A DNA stretch of 48,429 nt from Coriobacteriia bacterium (GTDB lineage Bacteria; Actinomycetota; Coriobacteriia; Anaerosomatales; PALSA-660), in contig JANYKZ010000051.1 of assembly GCA_025361505.1 (NCBI GenBank), positions 1 to 48,429 of the forward strand, read 5' to 3'. Positions 9,034-17,607 of this stretch are shown one piece after another. The position numbers were made by a program, and so were the translations under genes. The notes below the pieces were generated by a model. It had not been told where the DNA came from. It saw nothing but the letters and a program-made list of their open reading frames with translations, and made no database searches. Numbering within the stretch: the first letter of the stretch is position 1; each line of letters opens with the position of its first letter.

Positions 9034-10503
9034 ATGGGCACGAAGCACACCGATAGGTGCAACGACTCGGGGATCGCTCTCGCGATCGTCATGAGCGTCA
9101 TCGCGCTCATGGTGCTCCTGGCGACCGGCGCGTTCTACATCTCGAGCCAGACGCTCTTCGAGACGCAGATGGCGGCTCACCATGACTCCGCCTTCCAGGC
9201 GGCGAGTTCGGGCGTCGTCGTCGCGTTCGCCGACCTGAGGTCCCGGCTCGCGAGCGGGACCGTCGTTGCCGGCACGGTCGTGAGCGGCAGCATCACCGCG
9301 TCCTCGGCGGCCTACGTGGCGACCTCGAGCCTGAACGCCGCGCAGAGCGCCTACGACTGCACGTCGACGGGGACCACCCCCGACGGAACGAAGGAGGTCG
9401 TGGTCGCGTCGTTCGCGATCGTCCCGCCCTCCGCGCAGCCACTCCCGTTCGGCAACGACGTCTTCTACTTCGGCGGAGCCCAGGTCGGCAGCGTGAACGG
9501 CAACGGTACCGTCTCAGGACCCTTCTTCGTCCTCTATCCGCCACCGGTTCCGCCGGCGGGGTTCACGACGTTCCAGTTCAACGGGAACGAGAAGATGAGC
9601 GGCGGACCGGTCTACATCCAGAACGGGAACTTCCTGTCGAACAAGTCGGCCGGTACGAACCCCACGCTCGTCTACACGAACGGGACCGTGAACGGCTTCT
9701 CGGACATCGGGATCAACCACAGCGGCTTCGTCAGGTATCCGTTGGAGTCGACGGCCACGCTGACGGTGACCCGCGTCAACGTCAGTACCTTCCTGGCCAC
9801 ATCACTGGCGAACGCGACCGCACAATCGAGCGACAACCTCCTCGGGAACACGGCGACCGCGGTCCAGGAGGTCAGCGCCGTTGGCGTTCCGAGTACGTAC
9901 CTTCGTACGCGCGGTCCCAACGTGGTCGCGTCAGGTCCCTACAAAGTGGTCAGCAGCTCCGTGGCCTCTGGCGGTCTCACGATCCCGAGCGCCAACTCGT
10001 TCGGGCTCTATCCTGGCACCGCCCACGATGACTTCGCCTATGACAAGACGAAGAAGATCCTGTACGTCGAGGGGACCGTCTTCGTGTGGGGCTCGCTCAC
10101 GATCAACCAGAGCATCACGTACGTCGGCAACGGCACGATCGTGTGCTCGGGCGACCTGAACGTCGGCGCGAACGTCCTCCCGGCGACCAGCGGGAACGCG
10201 CCGGACGCCACGCACCTGCTGTGTCTGTTCACCGCGGGCCAGGCGAACTTCCCCTCGAACAACACCAACTTCACGGGAGCGCTCTACTCGATCGGCTCGG
10301 TGTCGCTGCCCGCGAACAACCTGGTGCTCACGGGATCGTTCCTCTCGGAGGGCGGGCTGATCAACGCGCAGAACGGCGTGAACATCACCGCGCTCCCTCT
10401 CATCGGCGCCTACATCTCGCCGGGGATGCCCAACCTCGTCAACACGTCGAGCGGCTCAGGCGGTGCGAACGGACTGCGGATGACCGCGTGGCGTCGTCTG
10501 TAG
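9034..10503 (+). CDS. PilX-like pilus-associated protein with long beta-rich C-terminal domain
   Basis: The ATG at 9034 follows GGGGAG. The 489-residue product has a short N-terminal segment, then GIALAIVMSVIALMVLLATGAFYI, the helix typical of PilX-type minor pilins, which have a Gly at the site but often lack the +5 Glu. Residues from about 150 onward are rich in Gly, Asn, Ser and Thr, with recurring NG turns such as NGNGTVSGP and TNGTVNGF. The last 130 residues run as regular short beta units (GTVFVWGSLTINQSITY, NFTGALYSIGSV), resembling the beta-helix tail seen in polymer-forming or DUF7305-type proteins. It closes the pilin operon. It is much longer than canonical PilX (about 200 residues), so the tail may be a surface or adhesive domain. 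Confidence 0.75.
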   Translation: MGTKHTDRCNDSGIALAIVMSVIALMVLLATGAFYISSQTLFETQMAAHHDSAFQAASSGVVVAFADLRSRLASGTVVAGTVVSGSITASSAAYVATSSLNAAQSAYDCTSTGTTPDGTKEVVVASFAIVPPSAQPLPFGNDVFYFGGAQVGSVNGNGTVSGPFFVLYPPPVPPAGFTTFQFNGNEKMSGGPVYIQNGNFLSNKSAGTNPTLVYTNGTVNGFSDIGINHSGFVRYPLESTATLTVTRVNVSTFLATSLANATAQSSDNLLGNTATAVQEVSAVGVPSTYLRTRGPNVVASGPYKVVSSSVASGGLTIPSANSFGLYPGTAHDDFAYDKTKKILYVEGTVFVWGSLTINQSITYVGNGTIVCSGDLNVGANVLPATSGNAPDATHLLCLFTAGQANFPSNNTNFTGALYSIGSVSLPANNLVLTGSFLSEGGLINAQNGVNITALPLIGAYISPGMPNLVNTSSGSGGANGLRMTAWRRL

Positions 10504-10598
10504 ACCACTGAACCTCGGGCTCCTGTCGAGGTCGCGTGCGGGCCCCCGCGCCACTATCATGGCGTGACAGCCCACATGAGCGACGGACAGGTGCAGCC

Positions 10599-11285
10599 AT
10601 GACCGAACCCGGCCACCCGCGGATACGCGTCAGCAAGAACGGCCCCTATCTCGTCGAGGGGCCGGTCCCGGTCTCGAGGCAGACCATCGTCACCGACGCC
10701 GCAGGCGAGAGCGTGGCCTGGTCGGAGACCGAGCGGGCCGAGAAGGGGAGCTGCGCGTTGTGCCGGTGCGGCGGGTCGAGCATCAAGCCGTACTGTGACG
10801 GCACCCACGCGACCATCGCCTTCGACGGGACCGAGACGGCCGATCGCACGCCGTACGCTCAGGCCGCGACGGTCGCCGACGGGCCCGTGCTCAGGCTGAT
10901 GGACCAGTTCGAACTCTGCGCCGAGGCCCGGTTCTGCTCGGCGCGCGGCAAGATCTGGAATCGGGTCGCGTCGGATGACGCGGACTCGACCGCTGTCGTG
11001 GTCGAGCAGTCCGAACTGTGCCCGAGCGGCCGGTACACCGCGGTCGACCTCGCGACGCAGCTCGCGCACGAACCCGACCTCGAGGCGTCGATCGGACTCG
11101 TGGAGGATCCGCAGGCGGGCGTGAGCGGCCCCCTGTGGGTCCGCGGCGGGGTCCAGGTGGTCTCGGCGGAGGGCGAGCCCTACGAGATCCGCAACCGGGT
11201 CACGCTGTGCCGTTGCGGCAGTTCGAAGAACAAGCCGTTCTGCGATTCGACACACGTGGACATCGGGTTCGACGCGAGCGAGTAG
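10599..11285 (+). CDS. Double CDGSH iron-sulfur protein
   Basis: I chose the ATG at 10599 (228 residues). Two CDGSH-type 2Fe-2S sites are visible: CRCGGSSIKPYCDGTH near residue 50 and CRCGSSKNKPFCDSTH near residue 205, each with three Cys and one His ligand. Between them lies about 60 residues with ELCAEARFC and ELCPSGRYTAVD; this resembles the YjdI-type mono-cluster domain that often accompanies CDGSH domains and ends in CPSG. The order is therefore CDGSH, putative cluster domain, CDGSH. Such proteins are thought to handle electrons or iron-sulfur clusters. The neighbours do not reveal a partner. Confidence 0.85.
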   Translation: MTEPGHPRIRVSKNGPYLVEGPVPVSRQTIVTDAAGESVAWSETERAEKGSCALCRCGGSSIKPYCDGTHATIAFDGTETADRTPYAQAATVADGPVLRLMDQFELCAEARFCSARGKIWNRVASDDADSTAVVVEQSELCPSGRYTAVDLATQLAHEPDLEASIGLVEDPQAGVSGPLWVRGGVQVVSAEGEPYEIRNRVTLCRCGSSKNKPFCDSTHVDIGFDASE

Positions 11286-11336
11286 ACTCCACCGGCGTGA
11301 GCGCCGCGCTGCCGACGACAAGAGAGGCCGTTCCCA

Positions 11337-11678
11337 GTGGCCAACAAGGACGAGATCGAACGGGCGCTCGACCAGGGCGCCATGGGAGAGCTGCCGCCCA
11401 ACATCCCGCCCGGGTTCCTGGGCGAGATCGGGCCGAACATGAACAAGGCCGACGACTTCCACCCGACGTTGAACGCAGGCGTCATCCAGGAGAGCACCTG
11501 GGAGACGAACTGGCTCACCATCGTGCTGCTCTACCTGCTGGTCGTCACGTCGCCGGTCGCGGTGTGGATGCTGTGGCGCGAGTCGCGGAGATCCCTGACG
11601 GTCAAGTGGGTCGTGACGCTCCTGGGCGTCATCGGCTACGCCGGGCTCTATCTGCTGTACTCGAGGCCGCACGCGTAG
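11337..11678 (+). CDS. Small membrane protein of unknown function
   Basis: A 113-residue product from a GTG start 51 bases after the CDGSH gene. The first half is hydrophilic and Pro/Asn-rich (ELPPNIPPGFLGEIGPNMN). The second half has two hydrophobic helices near residues 60 to 80 and 87 to 107, separated by the basic turn RESRRSLTVK. I recognise no family. Clean start and stop, codon bias like its neighbours, and its fit between genes support it as real. A membrane anchor partner for a soluble redox protein is possible but not shown. Confidence 0.7.
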   Translation: MANKDEIERALDQGAMGELPPNIPPGFLGEIGPNMNKADDFHPTLNAGVIQESTWETNWLTIVLLYLLVVTSPVAVWMLWRESRRSLTVKWVVTLLGVIGYAGLYLLYSRPHA

Positions 11679-11808
11679 GGCGCCGGGCCCGTCGGAGCGG
11701 GTCGTGCTGGCAGGGAGTTTGATAGTGGTGCTCGGCACGACCATACTTGGCTGAGACGATGCGGCCGTTCGGGACCCACCCGACGTGGCCTTGGACCGGA
11801 AGGACCCC

Positions 11809-12981
11809 GTGTACCTTCACGACACCGCAGGACTCCGTGCATTGTGCGACCGCGCACGGACGCACGGACGGATCGCGATCGACACCGAGTTCATGCGCGA
11901 GAAGACCTACTGGGCCAAGTTGTGCCTGATCCAGCTTGCGGTGGGCGACGAGTGCGCGATCCTGGATCCGTTGCAGATGTCCGATCTCAGTCCGCTCGTC
12001 GAGGTGCTCGCCGACGAGAGCGTGCTCAAGGTGCTGCACGCCGGCAGCCAGGACCTCGAGATCTTCTACCGTCTCGCCGGCTTCGCGGCCTCCCCGGTCT
12101 TCGACACGCAGATCGCGGCGACGGTGGCCGGTTTCCCGTCGCAGGTCGGCTATGCGCGCCTTGTGAAAGACCTCTTCGACGTGGACATCGACAAGTCCGA
12201 CACGTTCACCGACTGGGCTCGCCGGCCGCTCACCCCCGCACAGATCGAGTACGCCCTGAACGACGTGCGCTACCTCGACGGCGCCTATCTCGAGCTGACC
12301 GCGCGCCTCGAGCGCGACGGCAGGACCGCATGGCTCGCGGGGGACCTCACGAACCTGTCGGATCCCGCGCTCTACGAGATCCGCCCCGAGGAGCAGTTCC
12401 GCCGCATCAAGCGCGCGTCGGCGCTCTCCCGCCGTCAGCTGGGGGTCATGCAGCAGGTCGCTGCCTGGCGCGAGCGCGAGGCGATGCGGCGCGACCTCCC
12501 GCGGCGCTGGGTGCTCTCGGACGAGACTCTCACCGAGGTCGCGCGACGGCGACCCGTCGACGTGGCTGCGCTCGGCGAGATCCGCGGTCTGAACGTCCGG
12601 TCGCTGGGTGACGGTGGCGCGACGCTCCTCGAGGCGGTCGTCCGCGGGGTGGCGATGCCGGAGGAGGAGCTTCCTCGCATCGACAAGAAGCCGAGGGCGA
12701 TCGTCGACGTCGAGGGCGTGGTCGAGCTCATGGGCGCGCTCGTGCGCGTGCGCGCCTCCGAGCACGGGATCGCCGTGCCCCTGCTCGCTACACGCGGCGA
12801 CCTCGAGCACCTCGCCTCGGGCGAGCGCGAAGGGAGTCCGCTGCTGTCGGGCTGGAGGCGCACGATCGTCGGTGACGACCTCGTCCTGCTCGTGGACGGC
12901 AAGCTGGCTCTCAGCGTGGCGGATGGGAAGATCGTGGTGGAGCGTCTGGGCGCGGCGGAGGGCGACGCGGCAACCTCCTAG
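11809..12981 (+). CDS. rnd: Ribonuclease D with HRDC domain
   Basis: A 3'-5' exoribonuclease of the DEDD family that trims tRNA and other RNA 3' ends. I prefer the GTG at 11809, which has GGAAGGA just upstream, over the GTG at 11785, which has none. Motif I is IAIDTEF near residue 24, motif II HAGSQDLEIF near residue 78, motif III YALNDVRYL near residue 148 with the Tyr/Asp pair. An HRDC domain (residues about 205 to 285, RRQLGVMQQVAAWREREA) follows, then a roughly 90-residue C-terminal part. Length of 390 residues is normal for the family. It lies immediately before a RecQ helicase that has no HRDC domain. Confidence 0.92.
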   Translation: MYLHDTAGLRALCDRARTHGRIAIDTEFMREKTYWAKLCLIQLAVGDECAILDPLQMSDLSPLVEVLADESVLKVLHAGSQDLEIFYRLAGFAASPVFDTQIAATVAGFPSQVGYARLVKDLFDVDIDKSDTFTDWARRPLTPAQIEYALNDVRYLDGAYLELTARLERDGRTAWLAGDLTNLSDPALYEIRPEEQFRRIKRASALSRRQLGVMQQVAAWREREAMRRDLPRRWVLSDETLTEVARRRPVDVAALGEIRGLNVRSLGDGGATLLEAVVRGVAMPEEELPRIDKKPRAIVDVEGVVELMGALVRVRASEHGIAVPLLATRGDLEHLASGEREGSPLLSGWRRTIVGDDLVLLVDGKLALSVADGKIVVERLGAAEGDAATS

Positions 12982-13021
12982 CGCGTTCCGGCGACGGTCG
13001 GGAAGCGGTCGGTTCGGGGTC

Positions 13022-14314
13022 ATGTCGTCGCGCCACACTGGGTCGATGCCGCACGACACCGCCATAGGCCCGCTTGCCGACAGGTCTGACCTCGAGCGCG
13101 TGCTCATCGAGCGCTTCGGGCACCTTGGGTTCCGGCCCGGACAGCGCGAGGTGGTCGAGTCCGTCATGTCGGGCCGCGACACGCTCGCGATACTTCCGAC
13201 GGGCGGCGGGAAATCGGTCACCTACCAGCTGCCGGCTGTGGCATCGGGGCGGTGCTCACTGGTCGTCTCCCCGCTGGTCGCGCTCATGCGGGACCAGGTG
13301 TCGCAGGCGCTGAGCCGCGGCCTGCGGGCGTCGTCGGTCGACTCGACGCTCGACGCGGTCGAGCGTTCGCGCCTCCTCGCAGAGGTGCGCGACGGCCGAG
13401 TCGAACTCCTGTACGCCGCTCCCGAAGCCCTGGGGCGCCTGGCGAAGGATCTGGCGGGCGCGTGCCCGTTCGGTACCTTCGCGGTCGACGAAGCCCACTG
13501 CATATCCCAGTGGGGGGCCGACTTCCGGCCCGACTATCGGGAGCTCGGCCGCGCGCGTGAGCTGTTCGCTCCATCCTCCGCGCTGCTGGCGGTCACGGCG
13601 ACCGCGACCGCGCGGGTCGAGCGGGACGTCATCACCTCGCTCGCGATGCGCGATCCGTTCGTGTTCCGCGGGTCGTTCTTCCGACCCAACCTCAGGCTCT
13701 GCGCTCTGCGAAAGGACCGGGCTCGCGACGGTCGCGACGCGGTCGCGGCGCTGCTGCGGGGCTGCCGGGAGGGCTCGGCGATCGTCTACCGCATCTCGAG
13801 GGCGGGTGCGACGTCGCTGGCGGGTTGGCTGCGCCGCCGCGGCATCCCGGCGCACGCATACCACGCCGGTCTGGACTCCGGGCATCGCGCCTTCGTGCAG
13901 GAGGAGTTCCTCTCCGGCCGCTGTCGCGTCGTCGTGGCGACGGTCGCGTTCGGCATGGGCGTGGACAAGCCCGACGTGCGCCTCGTCATACACGCCGACC
14001 TGCCCGACTCGCTCGAGTCCTACGCGCAGGAGGTCGGGCGGGCGGGGAGGGACGGGCTTCCATCGGACTGTGTGCTGCTGTTCTCGTGGTCCGACGTCCG
14101 GCGCCGTGAGGGGCTCGCGAGTGACGCTCCGCCCGAGCGGCGCGCGTTCCTGAGAGCCGCGGTACGCGAGATGTACCGGTTCGCGGCGAGCGGGGGATGC
14201 CGACAGCGGGCGCTGTGCTCCCACTTCGGGGAGAGCGTGCCCCCTCCGTGCGGCGCCTGTGACGCCTGCGGAGCCGTATCGGCGGGACGCCTGCTGGCGC
14301 GTGGGGGATGGTAG
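13022..14314 (+). CDS. recQ: RecQ-family ATP-dependent DNA helicase, short form
   Basis: A superfamily 2 helicase of 430 residues. Walker A is TGGGKS near residue 61, the Walker B box is DEAH near residue 156, and FRPGQREVVESVMSGRD at residue 35 to 50 is the RecQ Q/0 region. Motif VI reads QEVGRAGRDGLPS. The C terminus has the zinc-binding cysteines (CRQRALCSHFGE, CGACDAC), then stops: winged-helix RQC and HRDC domains are missing. This makes it clearly shorter than E. coli RecQ (about 610 residues). The start is uncertain, as ATG 13022 and ATG 13046 both lack a strong ribosome binding site. Confidence 0.88.
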   Translation: MSSRHTGSMPHDTAIGPLADRSDLERVLIERFGHLGFRPGQREVVESVMSGRDTLAILPTGGGKSVTYQLPAVASGRCSLVVSPLVALMRDQVSQALSRGLRASSVDSTLDAVERSRLLAEVRDGRVELLYAAPEALGRLAKDLAGACPFGTFAVDEAHCISQWGADFRPDYRELGRARELFAPSSALLAVTATATARVERDVITSLAMRDPFVFRGSFFRPNLRLCALRKDRARDGRDAVAALLRGCREGSAIVYRISRAGATSLAGWLRRRGIPAHAYHAGLDSGHRAFVQEEFLSGRCRVVVATVAFGMGVDKPDVRLVIHADLPDSLESYAQEVGRAGRDGLPSDCVLLFSWSDVRRREGLASDAPPERRAFLRAAVREMYRFAASGGCRQRALCSHFGESVPPPCGACDACGAVSAGRLLARGGW

Positions 14315-14345
14315 GATTCCTTCGACCCCTCAAAGGAGACGAAGG

Positions 14346-15629
14346 ATGTCCGACGCGCCGCGCGCGCTGACCGTCACAGAGGCAATGGGCTGGGCCAAGC
14401 GGACGCTCGAGGGCGCGCCGCTGCGCGTCATCGGCGAAGTCTCCGAGGCCACCGACCGCTCCGGCTACAAGGCCGTCTACTTCACGCTGTGCGACGGCTC
14501 CTCGGTGATGTCATGCCTCATGTGGCGTGACGTCTTCGGCGCTTCGGGCGTCTCACTGCGCGAGGGGATGCTCGTCGAGGTGACGGGGACGCTCACGGTC
14601 TACGCCCCCAAGGGTCGCATGCAGTTCCAGGTGCGCACGCTGCAGGCGGCGGGAGAGGGAGCGCTGCGCATGCAGGTCGCCGCTCTCGCGCGGCGCCTCG
14701 AGGCGGAAGGCCTGATGCGGATCGAGCGACGTCGTCCGCTGCCCGAGTTCCCGGACCGGATCGCGCTCGTGACCTCGCCGCGAGGCAAAGCCGTCCACGA
14801 CGTCATCCGCACGCTCCGTCGCCGCTATCCCATCGCGGAACTGCTGATCGCCGGCGTCGCTGTGGAGGGCGCCGGCGCGGTTGGCTCGATCGTCGACGGG
14901 CTGCGGGCGGCCGGAGCCTCGCGCGCCGACGTCGTCATCCTCGCGCGCGGTGGCGGCTCCTACGAGGACCTGATGCCCTTCAACGACGAAGCGGTCGCAC
15001 GCGCGGTGGTGGCGTGTCCCGTCCCGGTCGTGACCGGCATCGGACACGAACCCGACACGTCGATCGCCGACATGGTCGCCGACCTGCGCGCCTCGACCCC
15101 GACGGCGGCTGCCGAAGCGGTCGCCCCCTCGGCTGACGAGGTCGGCGGGCGCCTCGAGGCGCAGCGCCGCCTTCTCGCTCGGGCGCTGTCCGGCAGCGTG
15201 CGAGCGGCAGAACGCCGGGTGGCGGTGCTGCGATCGCACGCGGTGTTCCGAGACCCCAAGGCGCTCACGGCCACCGCCGCCCAGCGCCTCGACGTGGCGG
15301 CATCGGGGTTGCCCCGCGCGCTGCCCGGCCGGTTGTCCCGTGACCGCGTCCGACTCGATGCTGCCGCGGTGCGGTTGACGGGCTCAGCGTCCCGCTCGCT
15401 GGAGCGCTTCGGAGCGGAGCTGCGCCTGGCCGCGTCGCGGCTCGAGGACCTCTCGCCGCTCGGTATCCTGGCCCGTGGCTACGCCGTATGCTACGCCGAG
15501 GACGGCGCCGTGGTGCGCTCCTCGAACACGCTCGACCCGGGGGACCGCGTGCTGGTCCGCCTGCATCGCGGGGCCGCGGGATGCCTCGTCGAATCCGTCC
15601 GCAACGAAGGGAACGGCACCGATGCCTGA
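14346..15629 (+). CDS. xseA: Exodeoxyribonuclease VII large subunit
   Basis: The catalytic subunit (427 residues) of the nuclease that degrades single-stranded DNA from both ends. The ATG at 14346 follows AAGGAGACGAAGG. An N-terminal OB-fold is visible (residues 8 to 105, VIGEVSEATDRSGYKAVYF). The nuclease core carries ALVTSPRGKAVHDVI, ILARGGGSYEDLMPFNDE near residue 200 and TGIGHEPDTSIADMVADLRASTPTAAAE near residue 235, all hallmarks of XseA. It overlaps xseB by eight bases, so the two subunits are coupled. Confidence 0.95.
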   Translation: MSDAPRALTVTEAMGWAKRTLEGAPLRVIGEVSEATDRSGYKAVYFTLCDGSSVMSCLMWRDVFGASGVSLREGMLVEVTGTLTVYAPKGRMQFQVRTLQAAGEGALRMQVAALARRLEAEGLMRIERRRPLPEFPDRIALVTSPRGKAVHDVIRTLRRRYPIAELLIAGVAVEGAGAVGSIVDGLRAAGASRADVVILARGGGSYEDLMPFNDEAVARAVVACPVPVVTGIGHEPDTSIADMVADLRASTPTAAAEAVAPSADEVGGRLEAQRRLLARALSGSVRAAERRVAVLRSHAVFRDPKALTATAAQRLDVAASGLPRALPGRLSRDRVRLDAAAVRLTGSASRSLERFGAELRLAASRLEDLSPLGILARGYAVCYAEDGAVVRSSNTLDPGDRVLVRLHRGAAGCLVESVRNEGNGTDA

Positions 15630-15858
15630 GACGCCCGTCGCACCCGAGGAAATGCGCTTCTCTGACGCGCTCGCCGAGCTCGAGACCATCGTCTCGGAGC
15701 TGGAGAGCGGTCAGCTGGAGCTGGAGGACAGCATCGCGCGCTACGAACGTGGCGTCGCGCTCTTGCGCGCGTGCCAAGCGCAACTGGCGGAAGCGGAGCA
15801 GCGCGTGACCATGCTGATGGGGGAGCTGGAGTCCGACGACACGTCCGACGACGCGTAG
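15622..15858 (+). CDS. xseB: Exodeoxyribonuclease VII small subunit
   Basis: A 78-residue helical protein beginning inside the end of xseA. FSDALAELETIVSELESGQLELEDSIARYERGV is the diagnostic XseB pattern of two helices that bind the large subunit. The Asp/Glu-rich tail (ELESDDTSDDA) is common. Overlap with xseA gives the coupled production expected for a complex with several small subunits per large subunit. Confidence 0.95.
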   Translation: MPETPVAPEEMRFSDALAELETIVSELESGQLELEDSIARYERGVALLRACQAQLAEAEQRVTMLMGELESDDTSDDA

Positions 15859-15928
15859 GGAGCCGTCTCCCCGCTACCGAACCGCTCAGACGAGGAGCGG
15901 TCATCCGGATCAGACGAAGGAGCAGCCC

Positions 15929-16276
15929 GTGACCGAGTGCGTCTTCTGCATGATCGCGAACGGCACGATCCCCGCAACGATCGTCTGGGAGGACGAGCAC
16001 GTCGTCGCCTTCAGGGACCTCCACCCGCAGGCTCCCGTGCACGTCCTCATCATCCCGCGCCGGCACTACAGCGGGATGGAGGACGAAGTTCCCGCCGAGG
16101 CACACGCCGCACTGTGCGCTGCCGCTCCCGCGGTCGCGCGCGCGACGGGAGTGGCCGAGAGCGGGTACCGGCTCATCGTGAACACCGGTCCGGACGCCGG
16201 GCAGACCGTCGCGCACCTGCACGTGCATCTGCTCGGGGGCGCGCCGATGTCGGAGGGGATGGTGACGCTCGCATGA
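15929..16276 (+). CDS. HIT-family (HinT-like) purine nucleoside phosphoramidase
   Basis: A 115-residue histidine-triad protein. CVFCMIANGTIPATIVWEDE at the start and the catalytic HLHVHLLGG near residue 97 are the HIT hallmarks, and NTGPDAGQTVAHLHVH fits the Hint branch that hydrolyses AMP-lysine or AMP-amide bonds. The paired N-terminal cysteines (CVFC) may bind zinc with a later His, as in many bacterial HIT proteins. The GTG start at 15929 follows GAAGGAG. It overlaps the DegV gene by four bases (ATGA), so the two form a translational pair. Confidence 0.92.
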   Translation: MTECVFCMIANGTIPATIVWEDEHVVAFRDLHPQAPVHVLIIPRRHYSGMEDEVPAEAHAALCAAAPAVARATGVAESGYRLIVNTGPDAGQTVAHLHVHLLGGAPMSEGMVTLA

Positions 16277-17127
16277 GCGGCGCGAAGCTGGTGGCGGTGG
16301 TCACCGACTCGACCGCGGACATCCCGGCCGAGTTGGCCCGTACGGAGGGCATAACCGTGGTGCCGCTGATCACGACGTTCCCCGACGGCGCAAGCTTCCA
16401 CGACGGCGATCTGTCGCAGGCCGAGTTCTTCGAGAGGATGGGCCGCGCGAAGGCCCTTCCGACGACGAGTCAGCCGGCCGTCGGCGACTTCGCCGCGGTG
16501 TACGAGCGGTTGCTCGAGGAGCACGCGCACGTGGTGTCGATCCACATCTCCAACAAACTGTCGGGAACGATCGAGGCCGCGCGGCAGGCCGCGGAGCGCT
16601 TCGGCGAGCGCGTGCACGTCTTCGACAGCCTCAACCTCTCGACCGCACTGGGCTGGCAGGTCATCGACGCGGCACGCGCCGCCGAACGGGGGGCGGGGCC
16701 GGCCGAGATACTGGAGGCCGCCGCTCGCCTTCGGCCGCGTGTGCGCCACATCGTCGGCCTGGACAAGCTCGACAACCTCGCGAGGGGCGGCCGGATCGGT
16801 GCCGTCTCGGCGTTCCTGGGCGGCCTCCTGGACCTGAAGGTGCTGTTGACCGTCGACGCCGAGGGCGCGTTCAGGCCGGTCACCCGGGCGCGTGGTCACA
16901 AGAGCGCGATGCGCGAGACGCTCGACTTCGTCCGGCGCGAGATGGCGGGCGCGACCAAAGGCAGGTTCATGGTCGCCCACGCGCTGTCACCGGAGACGGC
17001 GGCCTACCTGCGCGACGCGATCGTCGAGGCCTTCGAGGTGACGGAGCTGTTCATGGTGGAGACCGGCGTCGTGATAGCGACCCACACGGGCACCGGGTGG
17101 GGGATCGGGTTCATCCCGGGCGACTGA
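16273..17127 (+). CDS. DegV-family fatty-acid-binding protein
   Basis: A 284-residue DegV protein. VVTDSTADIPAEL near residue 9 and the TSQPAVGDFAAVYERL block near residue 66 form the fatty-acid phosphate site of the family, with ISNKLSGTIEAARQA supplying further contacts. In Gram-positive bacteria DegV/FakB proteins present exogenous fatty acids to the FakA kinase. No fakA homologue is in this window, so the partner is not shown. It follows the HIT gene with an ATGA overlap and ends 51 bases before a strong terminator. Confidence 0.9.
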   Translation: MSGAKLVAVVTDSTADIPAELARTEGITVVPLITTFPDGASFHDGDLSQAEFFERMGRAKALPTTSQPAVGDFAAVYERLLEEHAHVVSIHISNKLSGTIEAARQAAERFGERVHVFDSLNLSTALGWQVIDAARAAERGAGPAEILEAAARLRPRVRHIVGLDKLDNLARGGRIGAVSAFLGGLLDLKVLLTVDAEGAFRPVTRARGHKSAMRETLDFVRREMAGATKGRFMVAHALSPETAAYLRDAIVEAFEVTELFMVETGVVIATHTGTGWGIGFIPGD

Positions 17128-17178
17128 CCCGGGGTCCAGGCATCCGTGGAGGCCGCTCGATCGGGCCCCGGACACGGA

Positions 17179-17204
17179 GAAGCCCGGCCTTCGGGCCGGG
17201 CTTC
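17179..17204 (+). terminator. Terminator after degV
   Basis: GAAGCCCGGCC and GGCCGGGCTTC form an 11-bp stem closed by a TTCG tetraloop, followed by C- and T-rich sequence. It ends the recQ-xse-HIT-degV side of the map. Confidence 0.85.
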
Positions 17205-17211
17205 CCACATT

Positions 17212-17357
17212 CCTTCCCCAATTACCCCTGAGTCTCGGCGGTATCGCTCCTGCGAACCGCAGGACATGGATCTGTGCTCGGGTGCCGGCCTCTGCAACTA
17301 CGATCCGTGCCCATCTCGCCGTTCCCGGTATCGACCGGGAGCGGACCTGAGGGAAGG
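17212..17357. ncRNA. Possible structured RNA or leader between degV and acsA
   Basis: The roughly 400-base gap between the degV terminator and acsA holds no convincing gene; the track ORF at 17146-17502 crosses the terminator. It contains a nested set of inverted repeats. CCTTCCC (17212) can pair with GGGAAGG (17351-17357) and encloses three local stems: TCCTGCG/CGCAGGA at 17248-17264, GGATC/GATCC at 17268-17306, and an 11-bp stem at 17319-17344 around an ATCG loop. This branched layout is what a riboswitch-like leader or small RNA looks like. I could not match it to a known class, and either strand is possible: plus would be an acsA leader, minus would end in the degV hairpin. Confidence 0.3.
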
Positions 17358-17607
17358 GAAACCTGTGAACACATCGGACTGTAGCGCGCCGGAGCGCGCC
17401 ATGCAACAGGCGTTGCGCGGTTTCGCTGCCGTTGACCGACGCGTGAGCGCCGTCCGCCCCCGCCGCGCGGGACAGCGCGCGGGCCGACCGCCAATCATGT
17501 GACTGCGGCACGGCGCGGCGGTGCGGGTAGACCGTCCCCCTCGCGGAGCCGCAAGGACGGGCCACAGGAGCCGACAAGCCGATCCGATCGAGGGAGGCGA
17601 CCAACCG

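Noticed and set aside
17212-17357. Assigning the acsA upstream element to 6S RNA, SRP RNA or a named riboswitch
   Set aside because: CCCCTGAG near 17225 recalls 6S RNA, but the fold is branched rather than rod-like, and no SRP GGAA-loop, B12 box or other consensus core is visible.
17146-17502. 118-residue ORF between degV and acsA
   Set aside because: It overlaps the degV terminator, has no ribosome binding site, and its sequence is low in hydrophobic pattern and unlike a protein.
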